Below, one piece after another: positions 9,555-22,300 of a stretch of 64,000 nucleotides of DNA; the first letter of the stretch is position 1; the number at the start of each line of letters is the position of its first letter. The translations under genes and the position numbers were made by a program. The DNA comes from Apium graveolens. Taxonomy: Eukaryota > Streptophyta > Magnoliopsida > Apiales > Apiaceae. Below the pieces are notes generated by a model. The model did no database searches. It was given only the letters and a program-made list of their open reading frames with translations, and was not told the DNA's origin. The stretch covers positions 302,311,957 through 302,375,956 of the forward strand of contig NC_133650.1 of the NCBI RefSeq assembly GCF_009905375.1. Reading direction: 5' to 3'.

Positions 9555-12500
9555 GACAACTTATCGGTTGCGGATTATGAAACCAAGTTTACTGAATTGG
9601 CAAGGTTTGTTCCAGAGCAGGTGGATACGGATGAGAAGCGGGCCAAGAGATTTCAGCAAGGACTAAAACCATGGATTCGTAGCAGGGTAGCTGTGTTTGA
9701 ATTGACAACTTATACGGCTGTTGTTCAGAAGGCTATGATTATTGAAGGAGAAAGTGAAGCAGCTCAGAAAGAGAAAGGACCAGGGAATTTTCAGAATCGT
9801 TTCAACAAAAGGCCGGGATTTCAAGCTCGGGGAAAAGTAAATTTCAAAAGGCCAGAGCAAAACAACCAGAGGATGGGTAATCGACTACCTGCCCCAACTC
9901 AGCAAAGGCTTATTCGACCGCCTATACCTGATTGCAGAACGTGTGGTAGAAAGTATACAGGAGTTTGCAACAAGCTAAATGTTACGTGTTTCAAGTGCAA
10001 GCAAAGGGGACACTATTCTGGAGAATGTCCAATGGGAAAAGCAGAAGTTACTTGTTTTCAATGTGGGAGAAAAGGACATATCGCCAAAGACTGCAGAGGA
10101 ATTGCAATGGCTGCCAGTATTCCAAGAGTTTTAGCATTACCTCCACCTCCACTACCACAGCAAAATCAGCCCAGAGCAAGAACTTTCAACATGTCAATGA
10201 AGGAAGCGGTACAGAGTCCGAATGTGGTTGCAGGTACACTTCCTGTAAATTCCGTAAATGCTTTAGTATTGATTGATTCAGGAGCTACTAGATCTTTTAT
10301 TTCTGAAGCCTTTATCTCTAAGATAGATTGTGAGATTCAGTGGTTGGATGAAGTGTTAGTTATAAAATTAGCGAATAATGATCAGGTTGCAGTAGATCGA
10401 GTATGTCCGAGCTGTGATATTGAGATAGGAAGATGTCATTTTTCAGTTGATTTGATACCTTTTAGGTTAGGGGAGTTTGATATTATTTTAGGAATGGATT
10501 GGCTGTCTAGTAATCATGCTCAAATTGACTGTGTGAATAAGAGAGTGAAATTACAAACTGAAGAAAATGAAACGGTAATATTTAAAGGTGAGAAGCAAAA
10601 GCAGAAATTCCTATCAATAATGCAGACGAGGAGATTGCTACGTCAAGGATGTCAAGCTTATTTAGCCTATGTACGGGATGTTGATAAGGGAGATTTGAAG
10701 ATTGAAGATATTCCTGTAGTTTGTGAATTTCTTGATGTTTTTCCGGACGAATTACCAGGACTTCCACCAGATCGAGAAATCGAGTTTACTATTGACTTGA
10801 CGCCAGGGACTGAACCAATTTCGAAAGCTCCATATAGAATGGCACCTGTTGAAATGAGGGAATTAGCAAAGCAGTTGCAAGAACTTCTTGACAAAGGAAT
10901 TATAAGGCCAAGTGTATCCCCATGGGGTGCGCCAGTATTGTTCGTGAAAAAGAAGGATGGTAGTATGCGACTGTGTATTGATTATCGTGAGCTGAACAAG
11001 TTAACTATCAAGAATAAATATCCTTTACCTCGCATTGATGATTTATTTGATCAACTAAAAGGAGCAGCATGGTTTTCGAAAATCGACCTACGATCAGGCT
11101 ATCATCAGTTAAAGATCAAGGCCGAAGATATTCCAAAGACAGCGTTTAGAACAAGGTACGGACACTATGAATTTCTTGTAATGGCTTTTGGATTGACGAA
11201 TGCACCTGCAGCATTTATGGATTTGATGAATCGAATATTCAAGAAGTATTTGGATAAGTTTATCATTATATTTATTGATGACATTTTGATCTATTCAAAG
11301 ACGGAAGAAGAGCATGCAGAGCATTTAATAACGACATTGGAAATATTACGGAAGGAGCAGCTTTATGCAAAATTTTCCAAGTGCGAATTTTGGTTGAAAG
11401 AAGTGCAGTTTCTAGGGCACATCATCAGCAGAGAAGGCATTCAAGTTGATCCAGCAAAGATTGAAGCTGTGTTGAATTGGGAAAGACCAAAGACGCCGAC
11501 AGAGGTTCGAAGTTTCTTAGGTTTGGCAGGATATTATCGAAGATTTGTCAAAGATTTTGCGAAGATAGCTACACCGCTGACCAAGTTAACTCGACAAAGT
11601 GAAAAGTTCGAATGGAATAGTAAGTGTGAAGAAAGTTTTCAAGAGTTGAAGAATCGGTTGGTGACGGCACCAGTGTTAGTATTGCCAGACGAGCAAGGAA
11701 ATTTTGTTATCTACAGTGACGCTTCATATCGTGGTTTAGGATGTGTGTTGATGCAACATGGTAACGTCATTGCATATGCGTCAAGACAACTTAAACCTCA
11801 TGAGCAGAAATATCCTACGCATGATCTGGAATTAGCAGCAATTGTATTTGCATTGAAGCTTTGGAGACATTATCTGTACGGTGAAAAATGTGAAATCTAC
11901 ACGGATCATAAAAGTCTGAAGTATATCTTCACGCAAAAGGAACTAAACATGCGACAACGTCGATGGCTGGAATTGATTAAAGATTACGATGTTACAATTA
12001 GTTATCATCCAGGAAAAGCAAATGTTGTAGCAGATGCGCTAAGCAGAAAAGAAAGATTGAATCGGTTAACTTCATGCGAAGAATTAGCCAAGGAATTCGA
12101 CAAATTGGAAATCGAAATTTGTATTCCCGATGAATCTGCAGAAACTATCTACGCTATGACTTTCCAACCAGAATTGCTGGAAAAGATTCGCTGTTGTCAA
12201 GAAGAAGTGATGAGTCAAGACGACAACTTAACAGGAGAAGAGATTACAACTCAGAAAGATAATGAAGGAATTTTACGTTTTGCGTCAAGAATCTGGATCC
12301 CTAACGTGGCAGAATTAAAAGAAGAAGTTATGCGAGATGCGCACAATTCGAAGTATTCCATTCATCCAGGAAGCACGAAAATGTATCGCAATTTGAAGAA
12401 AAACTTTTGGTGGCCGAATATGAAGAAGGAGATAGCAGAATGGGTGAGTAAATGCTACACATGCCAGCGAGTTAAAGCAGAACACCAACGTCCGAGTGGG

Positions 12501-13589
12501 TTATTGCAACCATTAGACATTCCAGAATGGAAATGGGAACATCTAGCGATGGATTTTGTGGTAGGACTACCGAGGACTAGGGCAAATCATGATGCGATAT
12601 GGGTAATCATTGACAGACTTACGAAGTCGGCACATTTTCTACCAATTAATGAAAGATTTTCGCTCGACAAATTAGTGCACATGTATCTCAAAGAAATTGT
12701 GATGCGTCATGGAGTACCAGTATCAATTGTATCGGATCGAGATCCTCGTTTCAATTCAAGATTTTGGAGGCAATTTCAAGAATGTCTAGGAACGAAGTTG
12801 AATATGAGTACAGCTTATCATCCGCAAACTGACGGCCAAAGTGAAAGGACAATTCAAACGATTGAAGACATGCTACGAGTTTGTGCGATCGATTTTGAAG
12901 GCAGTTGGGATGAACATTTACCCCTAGTGGAATTTTCTTATAATAATAGCTATCACGCCAGTATTGGAATGCCACCGTATGAAGCATTATATGGGAGGAA
13001 ATGCAGATCACCCGTGCACTGGGATGAAGTTGGAGAACGCAAGATTTTGGGTCCAGAATTAATTCAGCAGACAAAAGAAAAGATTAATCTTATTCGAAAA
13101 CGAATCGAGGCAGCACAAAACAGACAAAGCAGATATGCAAACCAAGCCAGGAAGGATATGGACTATCAGGAAGGAGAACACGTATTGCTCAAAATATCGC
13201 CATGGAAAGGATTGACCAGATTTGGCAATAAAGGGAAATTGAAGCCACGATACGTTGAACCATTTGAGATTTTGAAGAAAATTGGGAAGGTTGCGTACGA
13301 GTTAGCTCTACCACCCCATATGCAGCACATTCACAACGTATTTCATGTATCTATGCTTAAGAGGTATAATCCTGATACAAGGCATGTAATAGAGTATGAA
13401 CCAGTAGAGCTTCAGGCAGATTTGTCATATGTAGAACAGCCAATAAGAATTCTAGATAGGCAAGAGAGGGTATTAAGAAATAAGTCTGTGTCATTAGTGA
13501 GAGTTTTATGGAGAAACCCAGTGGTTGAAGAATCAACCTGGGAGCTTGAAAGTGAAATGCTAGAAAATTATCCTCAGTTATTTGCATAA
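9555..13589 (+). CDS. Gypsy gag C-terminus plus pol: zinc knuckles, protease, RT, RNase H, integrase, chromodomain
   Basis: An open frame of 1344 codons continues directly from gag after the TAA; the first Met is at 9597 (1330 residues, numbering used here). Two CCHC knuckles lie at residues 131-144 ([14 protein letters not shown]) and 153-166 ([14 protein letters not shown]). The protease active site is [12 protein letters not shown] at about 225-236. RT has [18 protein letters not shown] and the catalytic FIDD at about 559-562. RNase H begins near 705 (YSDASYRG, with TDHKSL and ADALSR). Integrase has an HHCC domain from about 914, the DDE core Asp residues in AMDFVVG and SDRDPRF, and the Glu in [12 protein letters not shown]-like module leads to a chromodomain-like end (about 1280-1325, RVLWRN and STWELES). 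All catalytic residues I could check are present. It ends in TAA, 39 bases before the 3' LTR. Confidence 0.95.
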   Translation, partial: DNLSVADYETKFTELARFVPEQVDTDEKRAKRFQQGLKPWIRSRVAVFELTTYTAVVQKAMIIEGESEAAQKEKGPGNFQNRFNKRPGFQARGKVNFKRPEQNNQRMGNRLPAPTQQRLIRPPIPDCRTCGRKYTGVCNKLNVTCFKCKQRGHYSGECPMGKAEVTCFQCGRKGHIAKDCRGIAMAASIPRVLALPPPPLPQQNQPRARTFNMSMKEAVQSPNVVAGTLPVNSVNALVLIDSGATRSFISEAFISKIDCEIQWLDEVLVIKLANNDQVAVDRVCPSCDIEIGRCHFSVDLIPFRLGEFDIILGMDWLSSNHAQIDCVNKRVKLQTEENETVIFKGEKQKQKFLSIMQTRRLLRQGCQAYLAYVRDVDKGDLKIEDIPVVCEFLDVFPDELPGLPPDREIEFTIDLTPGTEPISKAPYRMAPVEMRELAKQLQELLDKGIIRPSVSPWGAPVLFVKKKDGSMRLCIDYRELNKLTIKNKYPLPRIDDLFDQLKGAAWFSKIDLRSGYHQLKIKAEDIPKTAFRTRYGHYEFLVMAFGLTNAPAAFMDLMNRIFKKYLDKFIIIFIDDILIYSKTEEEHAEHLITTLEILRKEQLYAKFSKCEFWLKEVQFLGHIISREGIQVDPAKIEAVLNWERPKTPTEVRSFLGLAGYYRRFVKDFAKIATPLTKLTRQSEKFEWNSKCEESFQELKNRLVTAPVLVLPDEQGNFVIYSDASYRGLGCVLMQHGNVIAYASRQLKPHEQKYPTHDLELAAIVFALKLWRHYLYGEKCEIYTDHKSLKYIFTQKELNMRQRRWLELIKDYDVTISYHPGKANVVADALSRKERLNRLTSCEELAKEFDKLEIEICIPDESAETIYAMTFQPELLEKIRCCQEEVMSQDDNLTGEEITTQKDNEGILRFASRIWIPNVAELKEEVMRDAHNSKYSIHPGSTKMYRNLKKNFWWPNMKKEIAEWVSKCYTCQRVKAEHQRPSGLLQPLDIPEWKWEHLAMDFVVGLPRTRANHDAIWVIIDRLTKSAHFLPINERFSLDKLVHMYLKEIVMRHGVPVSIVSDRDPRFNSRFWRQFQECLGTKLNMSTAYHPQTDGQSERTIQTIEDMLRVCAIDFEGSWDEHLPLVEFSYNNSYHASIGMPPYEALYGRKCRSPVHWDEVGERKILGPELIQQTKEKINLIRKRIEAAQNRQSRYANQARKDMDYQEGEHVLLKISPWKGLTRFGNKGKLKPRYVEPFEILKKIGKVAYELALPPHMQHIHNVFHVSMLKRYNPDTRHVIEYEPVELQADLSYVEQPIRILDRQERVLRNKSVSLVRVLWRNPVVEESTWELESEMLENYPQLFA

Positions 13590-13615
13590 TTAGATTCTGA
13601 GGACAGAATCTTGTT

Positions 13616-13628
13616 AAGGGGGAGAGAA
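13616..13628 (+). other. Polypurine tract of the gypsy element
   Basis: AAGGGGGAGAGAA directly abuts the TG of the 3' LTR. It is the expected primer for plus-strand DNA synthesis. Confidence 0.93.
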
Positions 13629-16600
13629 TGTAACGACCGAGGAATTACGCTTGTATTATATTATAATAATAATAAATTATGTGTATTATTATGTGATTAA
13701 ATGTGTTAAGTCGTTGAACCCTAACTGTTATGTGTTATGTGTTGGTTGTTTTGATCCAAACGTGTTTTGGATATTTATTGAGCGTTCTATCGTCAGTTAT
13801 ATATATTATATCAAAACCTGTACAGCTCAAAACTATGTTTTAAAAGCCCGTATTTCAAACAAAATCATTGGCCCTATTTTGCCAAAAATGCCCTATACCG
13901 TATCGCTATTCTGAACCCCTAGACGTTTTACAAATTGACTTTTTTCGCGAAAAACGACTTTTCCGGACCCCTTCGGGTACCAAAAACCCCACAAAAATCA
14001 CATTCTTATTTTTATATGATTATGAAATTATCATATATCATTTTTCTTTGTATTTTTGTATTTTTCATAATTTTTGGGAATTTTTAGTATTTATTTTGTA
14101 TTTATTGGATATTTAAAAATTCATTATTAATACCCAAAAATTATAAAAATTGGGGCCAAATATTTTTATTAGGAGTGTAATTAGACCCTTAATTTTACTT
14201 AGGGGTATTATTTTCATAAATATAAATACCTGAATTATTATTAATTAAATCAGTTAATTACAATTAAAAATCAGAAAAAAAGAAAAAGAAAAAGAAAGGG
14301 AATTAGGGTTAGGGTTTGTGAAGAACAGAGCAGGAGGATCAAAGGCGATTTTGATCGTGATTCCGGAGTCCAAATCGAGCGTGTGAGTATTCGTTTTGAA
14401 GCTTATGATCTGTAGTTTTCAATTATGTGATTCTTTTTAACGTTTGATTGATCGAATTGAAAGTTGTTATTTTCGGGTTTTAATCGCGAATTCGGGTTTG
14501 ATTTTCTGTGTGTTGTTTGATGTTTTGGTTGTTAGAGTCGTTTAGATCGTTGATTTTGGAGTCGATTGACACCAGTTTCGTCAAATTTGGTTAACGTTTG
14601 GAGGAACTCGGTTTTCCGATGAAGTTCATCGGAGAACTTCGACTTGTGGTCGGAGATGGCGGAGGGGGGATTATCTGATGGTGGTGACGCTGTGGGTCGA
14701 CGGCTGAAACTCTAGGGAATCGAACGGAGTCAAAAAGGAGGAGAAACGATGATCAGGAGGCTCGTTTTTCGCCTCGCCGGAACCCGTCGCCGTCGCCGTC
14801 GCCGGATTCTGGGACGGTGACGGCTGTTCTTCATGACCCGATAACCCGAGGTCGACCCGGTTTGCAACCCGGAAACGACCCGGGTTTGATCCCCTCAACC
14901 CTGAAACCATTTCCAGATTTTTTGTTTCTGGATTTTCTATTATTTAATTTATATTTTATAAATCAGAAAATCATTTTATTAATTCTAATAATTAATTAAA
15001 AATTAGTTTTATATTCTGAAAAATAGTATTATTAATTTCTAAATTATTTTATTAATTTATAAATTCGAATTTAATTATTTAATTAATTATTTAATTATTT
15101 ATCTAATTATTTATTAGTTATCTAATTAATTAATAATTAGGTAATTAATTAATAATTAGGTAATTAATTAATAAATAAGGATTAAAAATAATTAAATAAT
15201 ATGATTAATAATTCGATAATTAGTTATTATTACGAGTAATAATTCGATAATGGGAATTATTATTCGAGCGATAGTTATTCGAATAATATTGTAGTGATTA
15301 TTTGTATCGTATAATTAAATACCGATAATTAATTGATTAACGAATCGTATAAGTTTCAGTAATAATGTAATAAGTTCGATAATTATATGAGAATGGCGAG
15401 TAGCTCGTATTTATACGAGTGAGTAATAGTTGAGTTAGATTATAATTCGAACACATAGTAGATATTCGATAAATAGCGTATCTGTTAATAGAATCGATCG
15501 ATTATTTGTAAATAATCGATCTAATCGAATAAATATCGATACGTTATAAATATTATAATAAATTGTGATTAATCCTGATAATTAGAGATTTATTATTTTA
15601 GATTATTCAATAGGCAATTATTAATTATTTATTAGTTATTTATTTATTCAATATTTAAAAAGGTGATTAATTATTTCGATAATTAATCACATAATTTTCA
15701 ATAAACCGTAACTTCTTCATTTTAACTCCAAAAATTATAAAAAAATTATTTTTGACTTTGATTTTTCTTAAATAATTATTTAAAAATTATTTTAGGATTT
15801 AAAAGGTTGTAATAATTATCTATATTGAATAATAAATTGAATTATCAGTGTTTAATTCATAACAATTCAACCGTTAGTCCGATTTAAGTGAAACGAAGAC
15901 CCCTAGACTCAGAAAAATGAGACGAATACAATAAAAATGGTTGTAAGTTATAATTTATTCTGAAAAAGAGTGGTTTGGTGATAATTGATAGTTCGTAGGT
16001 CCTAGTAGGGATATAATTGAGCCGAATAAATCCCGAAAAATTATAATAAAATCAGATAAGACTAGTAATGCAGGTATAAGCCTAGAATTGATTCTAAAAA
16101 TAATTATAAATCTAGAAATTAATTATGTGCTTTATGTGTTACGTGTTATATGTGATTATGTGCATAAATGTGTTGTGTAAATATATATATATATATATAT
16201 ATATGCGAGTCAGATAAAAACGCATGGGTAGACTGATAAGGTTGCGTGATATCAATTCAAGATACACGTATATAGTAAATTATCTAAACACCTATCTTTC
16301 CATGATTTGTTCAGTGTTAGCAAGGCAGAGCAAGCTAGGGTCAGAAGGCAGTAAGTTAAACCAGGTTAAGTACGCGCAAGGCAAGTTTTTCCCCTATTCT
16401 AAATTCAGAATAGTGATTTATATTTCCTTTCTATCGTATCAGTTCTCTTTGATAATTATTGTTCATATACACTGTTACCCATTTATATCACTTGTTCCAT
16501 TTCATTTCAATTCTTGATTTACCCAATTTATTGAATTCCCTGTTCATATTTCAATTCCTTTACCCTATATATATTCTGGTATATCCTGGTGTTGGGATAT

Positions 16601-17423
16601 ATCAATAGCATACCGATTGTTCCGGATGCTCAGCCTTGGACTGGATGGTTACTATAAAGGCTGGGTTTTTCCCAGACCATTAATTAATAGGCCATAGTTG
16701 CCTGAGTACTCCTTATGTTGGTTGGGTCTATGCAGTTGGGTATAGATCCGCACTATATTCTGACTGATCAGCAGATTATAGTGCATATGTTGGTTCTTGT
16801 TTCCAGTCTTGTTCATTTGGCACTCGCCATCATTGGCAAATTATTATCATATACAGATACAGATGGTTGTTCAAACCAGCAGCTTATTGGTTCATTTATT
16901 TCTCTCTCTTTATAATATATATATATATTGTTGCAGGCTTGTTGAGCAATTTTGGCTCATTTCTTTTATTGTCACTCCTATTGTTTTACAGTTAAGGTAG
17001 AGAATGAAACCCATCAGGACCCGCATAGTCAAGAAGCGAGTCAAGCAGCGGGACCCTCTTATACCAAGAGTGTTCCTTCCTATTCCCGAAGAGAGCTTTG
17101 AATTGCCAGATCAGGTGTAGCAGGATAAGTAGTAATGTTGGGTTGAATAAGAGTTTTGTGTAGTTTGAATAAAAGATTGCGTAGTGAAACTGTAGATAGA
17201 ATAAAGTTTTGTAATAAAGAGAGTTCTTGAAACAGGTTTTATTTAGTTGGGTTTGTAATAAAGTGTAGTGCATGATTCTTGTTTCCAACCTCAACCCTTA
17301 AAAGATCCTGAGTAGTGATAGTTCGGGGTAATTATTATATTAATATTCCGCTTGTGCAGGTATAGTTGGTAATTGTTGTTAATAATGCCCCAAATCTATA
17401 CCCCGGATTTGGAGGGTGTTATA
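13629..17423 (+). repeat. 3' LTR of the Tekay-like gypsy element (3795 bp)
   Basis: It matches the 5' LTR end to end. Differences found by eye are +6 bases (one CGTCGC unit near 14798), -14 bases in the AT tract at 16181-16204, and two A/G substitutions (6809 versus 16619 and 7120 versus 16930). It carries the second copies of the TATA box (14221-14228) and the small ORF (17004-17120). It ends GTTATA and is followed by TTACT. Confidence 0.97.
17004..17120 (+). CDS. Small LTR ORF, 3' LTR copy (38 aa)
   Basis: This is the same peptide as at 7194-7310, at the matching place in the 3' LTR. See that entry for why it may matter. Confidence 0.35.
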   Translation: MKPIRTRIVKKRVKQRDPLIPRVFLPIPEESFELPDQV

Positions 17424-17428
17424 TTACT
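17424..17428. repeat. Target-site duplication TTACT, right copy
   Basis: Second copy of the five bases that flank the gypsy element, directly followed by the resumed RT frame of element A. Confidence 0.97.
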
Positions 17429-18524
17429 CAATGCTCTATATGGACTAAAGCAGGCACCTAGAGCTTGGTATGATACATTGTCAGAATTCCTACTTAAACA
17501 TGGTTTTACTAGAGGTACTATAGACAAGTCTCTCTTCTACAAGAAACATGGTGAATATATGATCATAGTTCAGATCTATGTGGATGACATTATCTTTGGT
17601 TCTACAAATGAGAAGCTTTGCCAGAGATATTCTAAGCTTATGCAGAGTGAATATGAAATGAGTATGATGGAGGAATTAAGTTACTTTCTTGGACTTCAAG
17701 TTAGTCAAATAAGTGATGGGATCTTCATCAACCAAACTAAGTATGTCAAGGATTTATTAAAAAAGTTTGGTATGGTTGATTGTTCACCTGCTTCTACACC
17801 TATGTCTGCAGTAACAAAGTTGGATGAAGATAGAAAAGGCAAGAGTGTAGATATTTTAAGCTATAGAGGAATGATTGGATCATTGCTTTATTTAACTGCA
17901 AGTAGACTAGACAACATGTTTGCAACATGTCTGTGTACAAGATTTCAAGCCAATCCAAAAGAATCACATTTGATGACTGTAAAGAGGATTTTCAGATACT
18001 TGAAGGGGACTCCAAACTTGGGATTATGGTATCCTAAGGGAACTGGTTTTGAAGCTGTTGGCTGCACAGATGCAGATTTTGCTGGATGCAGGGTTGACAG
18101 AAAGAGTACCAGTGGAAGCTATCAATTTCTTGGACAAAAACTTGTATCCTGGTATAGCAAGAAACAACAATCTATATCAACTTCTACGTCAGAGGCTGAA
18201 TACATAGCCGCAGGAAGTTGTTGTGCTCAAGTGCTTTGGATTAGAAATCAACTAATGGATTATGGCCTAGTGTTACACAAAATTCCTATCATGTGTGACA
18301 ACACTAGTGCTATATCTATAGTAGCTAATCCAGTTAATCATTCTAGAACAAAGCACATTGATGTAAGGTACCATTTTATTAGAGAACATGCTACAAATGG
18401 TACCATTTAGCTCATTTTTGTTCTAAAAGAAAAACAATTAGCTGACATTTTTACTAAATATGTGGATGAAGCGACTTTCATTAGACTTGTAGGTGAAATT
18501 GGAATGCTTAATTCTTCATCCTGA
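17424..18524 (+). pseudogene. Element A RT C-terminal half and RNase H
   Basis: The frame resumes inside the [12 protein letters not shown] motif and runs through an intact RT catalytic YVDD (QIYVDDIIFGSTN) and the FLGLQV region. RNase H follows with DADFAGC, DRKSTSGS, TSTSEAEYIA and the conserved TKHIDVRYHFIRE. A TAG at 18408-18410 interrupts near the C-terminus at a site where Gln is likely. The frame then continues (ADIFTK motif) to the natural-looking TGA at 18522-18524. Apart from the gypsy insertion and this stop, this is the best preserved part of element A pol. In life it would copy element RNA to DNA and remove the RNA strand. Confidence 0.92.
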
Positions 18525-19398
18525 GGCAAGAACTCAGCTAATGTGTTGTAGCAAATTAATTTCTAGTAAATCAAAATTAATTTGATTTAATTAGAAATTA
18601 ACTGAAACATGAATTATAAATATTTCAGAAATCTCTGCAAATTTATTTTTCAAAAACAAAAATTTAGCTTGAAATTTTTCAAATTCTAAGTAAACTGCCA
18701 AGTTGTTAATTTACATCATTAATATATAAAATTAACACAAGGCAGAATTAAACTGTTCAAAAGTATATAGAGAACCGAGTTCTCGATAAGTCTAACTGAC
18801 TTATCGACAAGTCATTTTAAGACTTCTCGAGTGAGTTCTCGATAAGTCAATTTACTGACTTCTCGATAAGAATTATTGTAACTTATCGATAAGTCATTGT
18901 AGAGTTCTCTAGTAGTGTAAACTTACAAAGTTCTCAACAAGTATCTTTTTAGACTTATAAATAACTCAGAACTGAAATAATTTAATTTCATAATAATTTT
19001 TAGTCAGATACTTTTGGCAAAATTATTTTGATTTTATTTTAAATTTATTCAAATAAAAATTGGAATCAAATTCAGTCCATTTTGGACAAACTGGGTATTT
19101 ATTTGACATCTCGATAAGTTTATTTTTAGTTCTCTACAAGAATAAATAAAATGACTTGTCGATAGGTCTTTCATTTCTTAAAATAACTTCTTGATAGACT
19201 AATTCCAAACGTCTATTTTTGTGTTCTCGACAAGTCATTTGCTTTTACTATAAATACCCAGACATCTCGACACATATACATACTTACAACTTTCGAGATC
19301 TCAAGTGACCTAGTTTTTCAATCCAAAACCAATTTCTCTCTCATTTTCACTCATTTCTCACTAATTTCTTTTACCCACTAAACCTCATACTCATATCA
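18525..19398 (+). promoter_or_regulatory. Element A pol-env spacer: candidate internal promoter with repeated TCGA(T/C)AAG motifs
   Basis: This non-coding stretch of 874 bases sits between RNase H and the env-like ORF. It has seven exact TCGATAAG/TCGACAAG motifs (starting near 18783, 18804, 18839, 18863, 18885, 19111 and 19227), including a perfect 14-base palindrome ACTTATCGATAAGT at 18881-18894. TATAAATA lies at 19249-19256, 142 bases before the env-like ATG, and is followed by a CT-rich stretch that looks like a plant 5' leader. AAGTCAA, the complement of a WRKY W-box core, accompanies some copies. The same motif is arrayed in the LTR. Promoter function is inferred from layout only. Confidence 0.5.
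19249..19256 (+). promoter_or_regulatory. TATA-like box ahead of env-like gene A
   Basis: CTATAAATACCC is a strong plant TATA match. It is placed 142 bases before the env-like start codon, close to the distance found in element B (154 bases). Confidence 0.5.
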
Positions 19399-22300
19399 AT
19401 GGTAGCGAACAATATTGTACCCTTCATCCCCAAGGAGACTAAATTCCTTGCATTTCTGGATGCAAACCAAGCACCTGAAATTTTCCAGTATTTTGTCAAG
19501 TTCCTATCTGAGACCTACTTTGTAGGAGCTCTTACTGCTAATAATGTGTCGTACTTGGATGTGTTAGGGGACTTTTGGAACACAACAACAACAAGGACAA
19601 TTGTGCATGAGAACCAGGCTGTAACAATTGTGATAAACTGCACAATTAAAGGGAAACAAGTGGAGATTCTTGAGGATGATGTCAATCTGGCATTGGGCAT
19701 TCCTACTGACAAGCTGGTGGAGGCTCCAACTTAGGATGAGCTGTATGAATTCATGGACTTCATCAATTATTCTGAGAAGATCAACCTGGCCAGCATGAAC
19801 AAGAAGCATCTAAGGAGGGAATGATCCTTTCTTTTTAACTCAGTACTAAGGGCCTACACCTGCAGGAAGTCAGGGTTTGACAACATATCAAGTGTTATCC
19901 AGAACTTGGTCTACTCAATGACCACCAATAAACAGATCAATGTAGGACACTACATACTGGAGGAATTGAGCACAAGGCTATCAATGCCATTGGAATCAAA
20001 AGGTAAGGAAATTTTTCTACCTAAATTTATTATGTCAGCTTTAAACTATAAAGTTAATGACATACATATGCTAGAAGGAGTAAATAGTTCACTAATTGAC
20101 AACTGTAAGCAAGTATCTAGAATTCTATTTGGATCACTTCTTACTAAGAATAAGGTTCCAGTAAGTCTTAAGTTAACACCTTTCATGATTGAAAGATTTA
20201 AGACCTACCCTTATTCCATGCCAGACATGAGAACTAGTGCAAGTCAATCTAGTGCAACAATGGTTCCTGAGCCTATGGAAGCACAAACACAAACACACCC
20301 ACAGAAACCTACCTATGTTGAGCCTGTTTCTTCAAAACCATTAGTAGCTAGGAAATCAACCACCTCATCTTCTCAAAAGGATGAGGTGAGTAAAAGGAAG
20401 AGAAATGAGGTAACCTTAACAGTTATGAATGAGAGTGGTGATGACCAAACAGAAGCTGAGTCACCCTTGGTCAAGAGAACAAAGAAGAGTAAGAAATCTG
20501 AGCTGACCACTCAAACCACCTCTGTATCCTCCTAAAAGGATGCAATTGTAACAATGGGGACTAAATAGACTCTAGATACATCCTCTCAACAGGGTGTGTT
20601 TATTGAAAAGAACATTCACCCCAATAAATCATGTATAGAGTCTGCACAACCTACACCTAAAGAAATTCAAGTGTATGGTAGGAGAAATAAGGATGACACA
20701 CACAGTGAGAGTACATCTATTGAAGCTCCCTCACCTATTTAGGAGGAGCTGCCAACACTCACTTCTGAACAACAACTTCTAATCTCTCAAATTTCTTCTT
20801 CCCATACTGCACTTGAATCTATTTCTCAAGTGCAAGCTAAATCAAGTGACTTGGTTCAAGAAACCTTGCTCACCACCCAGACACTACAATCAGATGGTGA
20901 GAGGCTACTAGCTGGGGTAGACCTTGATGACACCATCAAAACCATGGGGGATTCATCAGTTTTTACTGAAGACCCAATGGAGATCCTAAATGCACCTTCA
21001 TGTGCAAATCAGTCTTCACAGACTGTTAGGTTTAAGGGTAGTACTCCTGAAGGGGAGCTATCTAAATCCTCTCCAATTCAATTGGAGGTTCCTCGTGTAG
21101 GAACAACTCCCCACAAAATCCTAGCAGAAATTGCATTAGCAGTTGATGCTAGGAGTATAATTGCCAATGATCCTGCTATGGGGAAGGCAAGTTTTTCACA
21201 TTTATGTGACAGTGCTTTGCAAGAAGCACAAGGGTTTAAGACTGGTGCACATGACAGTAACCCAGTCAAATCCCCTCCAATTCAATTGGAGGTTCCCACT
21301 ATAAGTGTGGAACAACAACTGGTCATAAACACAGAGCAATTTGTGAGTAAAACTGTGACTGCAGTCACAGGTGGTTTTGACCCCTCAACAGCTCAACCTT
21401 CAACCTCACAACCTCAAAAACAACACATTCTCTATCAATGGCTACAAGAATCTGGCTCTCAACCTACATCTATAGATGATCTTCTAGTTGAGCAGATTTC
21501 TAGTTTGGCAAATATCTCACAACATCTACTCACTTCTGACATGAGCAATCAAGACTATCAAGCCATCATGCTCACATACAATGAAGATGTTGAAAAACAG
21601 AAGGAGAAGATTGTGAATACTGAAGAACATGATGGGAATGTAGATGCATGGCTATCTCAAAATTTTGTGTTGGAGATAAATCAAGTCTTGGCTATATTCA
21701 GGGATGAATATGTTACAATTCTTGGGAGCAATGCCAAGGCCCTGACTCCACAGGATGTCTATGATGTAGTCACTGAGGTCTACAAAGCTTAACTCAAGGC
21801 TTTTCACCTATTTGTTAATGCTCTAGAACTCAAGTTGACTGATCATGAAGCCAAAATAAGGAAGCTGGTGAAGGAGAAAATGGATGAGATTATACCTTAC
21901 CAAGTACATATCACCTCCAAGTTCAAGCATTTTGCTAATCAAATGTCAAGGATGGATCTTACTACCATTGAAAAGGAAGCCAAAAATCTCAAACAATCCT
22001 TCATCTCTCTTCATACAGTACTTCAACAGCAAATCACTCATTCAAATGATGCCAAGATCAAGCTAGACCAGCTCCACCAATCAAGATATGAGCCTTCTGC
22101 ACTGCTTATGGAAGGTATCAAGCAAGCTATCATAGACACATTTGGACCCTCTGCTTCATCAAGCTCACATCCACCTGCCTCAACATCAACCAATCTTCAA
22201 GTTCAAGAACTTCAAATACAAGTTTCTACTCTGCAAACCTCTAATGACAATCTCACAGTTCAGGTGCAAGCTCTTACCACTTTAGTGAAGATTCAATAGG

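Larger units (their letters stand above)
3811..17423 (+). mobile_element. Full-length Tekay-like (chromovirus) Ty3/gypsy retrotransposon
   Basis: A 13.6-kb element has two nearly identical long LTRs, a TTACT target duplication, a primer site matching initiator-Met tRNA, and a polypurine tract. It has one additional ORF ahead of gag and a gag-pol in protease-RT-RNase H-integrase order, which is Ty3/gypsy. The integrase ends in a chromodomain-like module, and with the long LTRs this points to the Tekay/Del clade of chromoviruses. Only two base substitutions and two microsatellite length changes were found between the LTRs by eye, so the insertion is very recent. The only clear coding defect is a TAA at 9552-9554 in gag. 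Orientation is the same as element A. Confidence 0.95.

Noticed and set aside
9663..13587. Minus-strand and out-of-frame ORFs overlapping gypsy pol
   Set aside because: They are fully covered by the strong gag-pol frame on the plus strand.
3811..17423. Reading the two distant copies of 3.8 kb as a segmental duplication
   Set aside because: TG-type ends, flanking TTACT, primer site, polypurine tract and a pol gene between them show LTRs of one retrotransposon.
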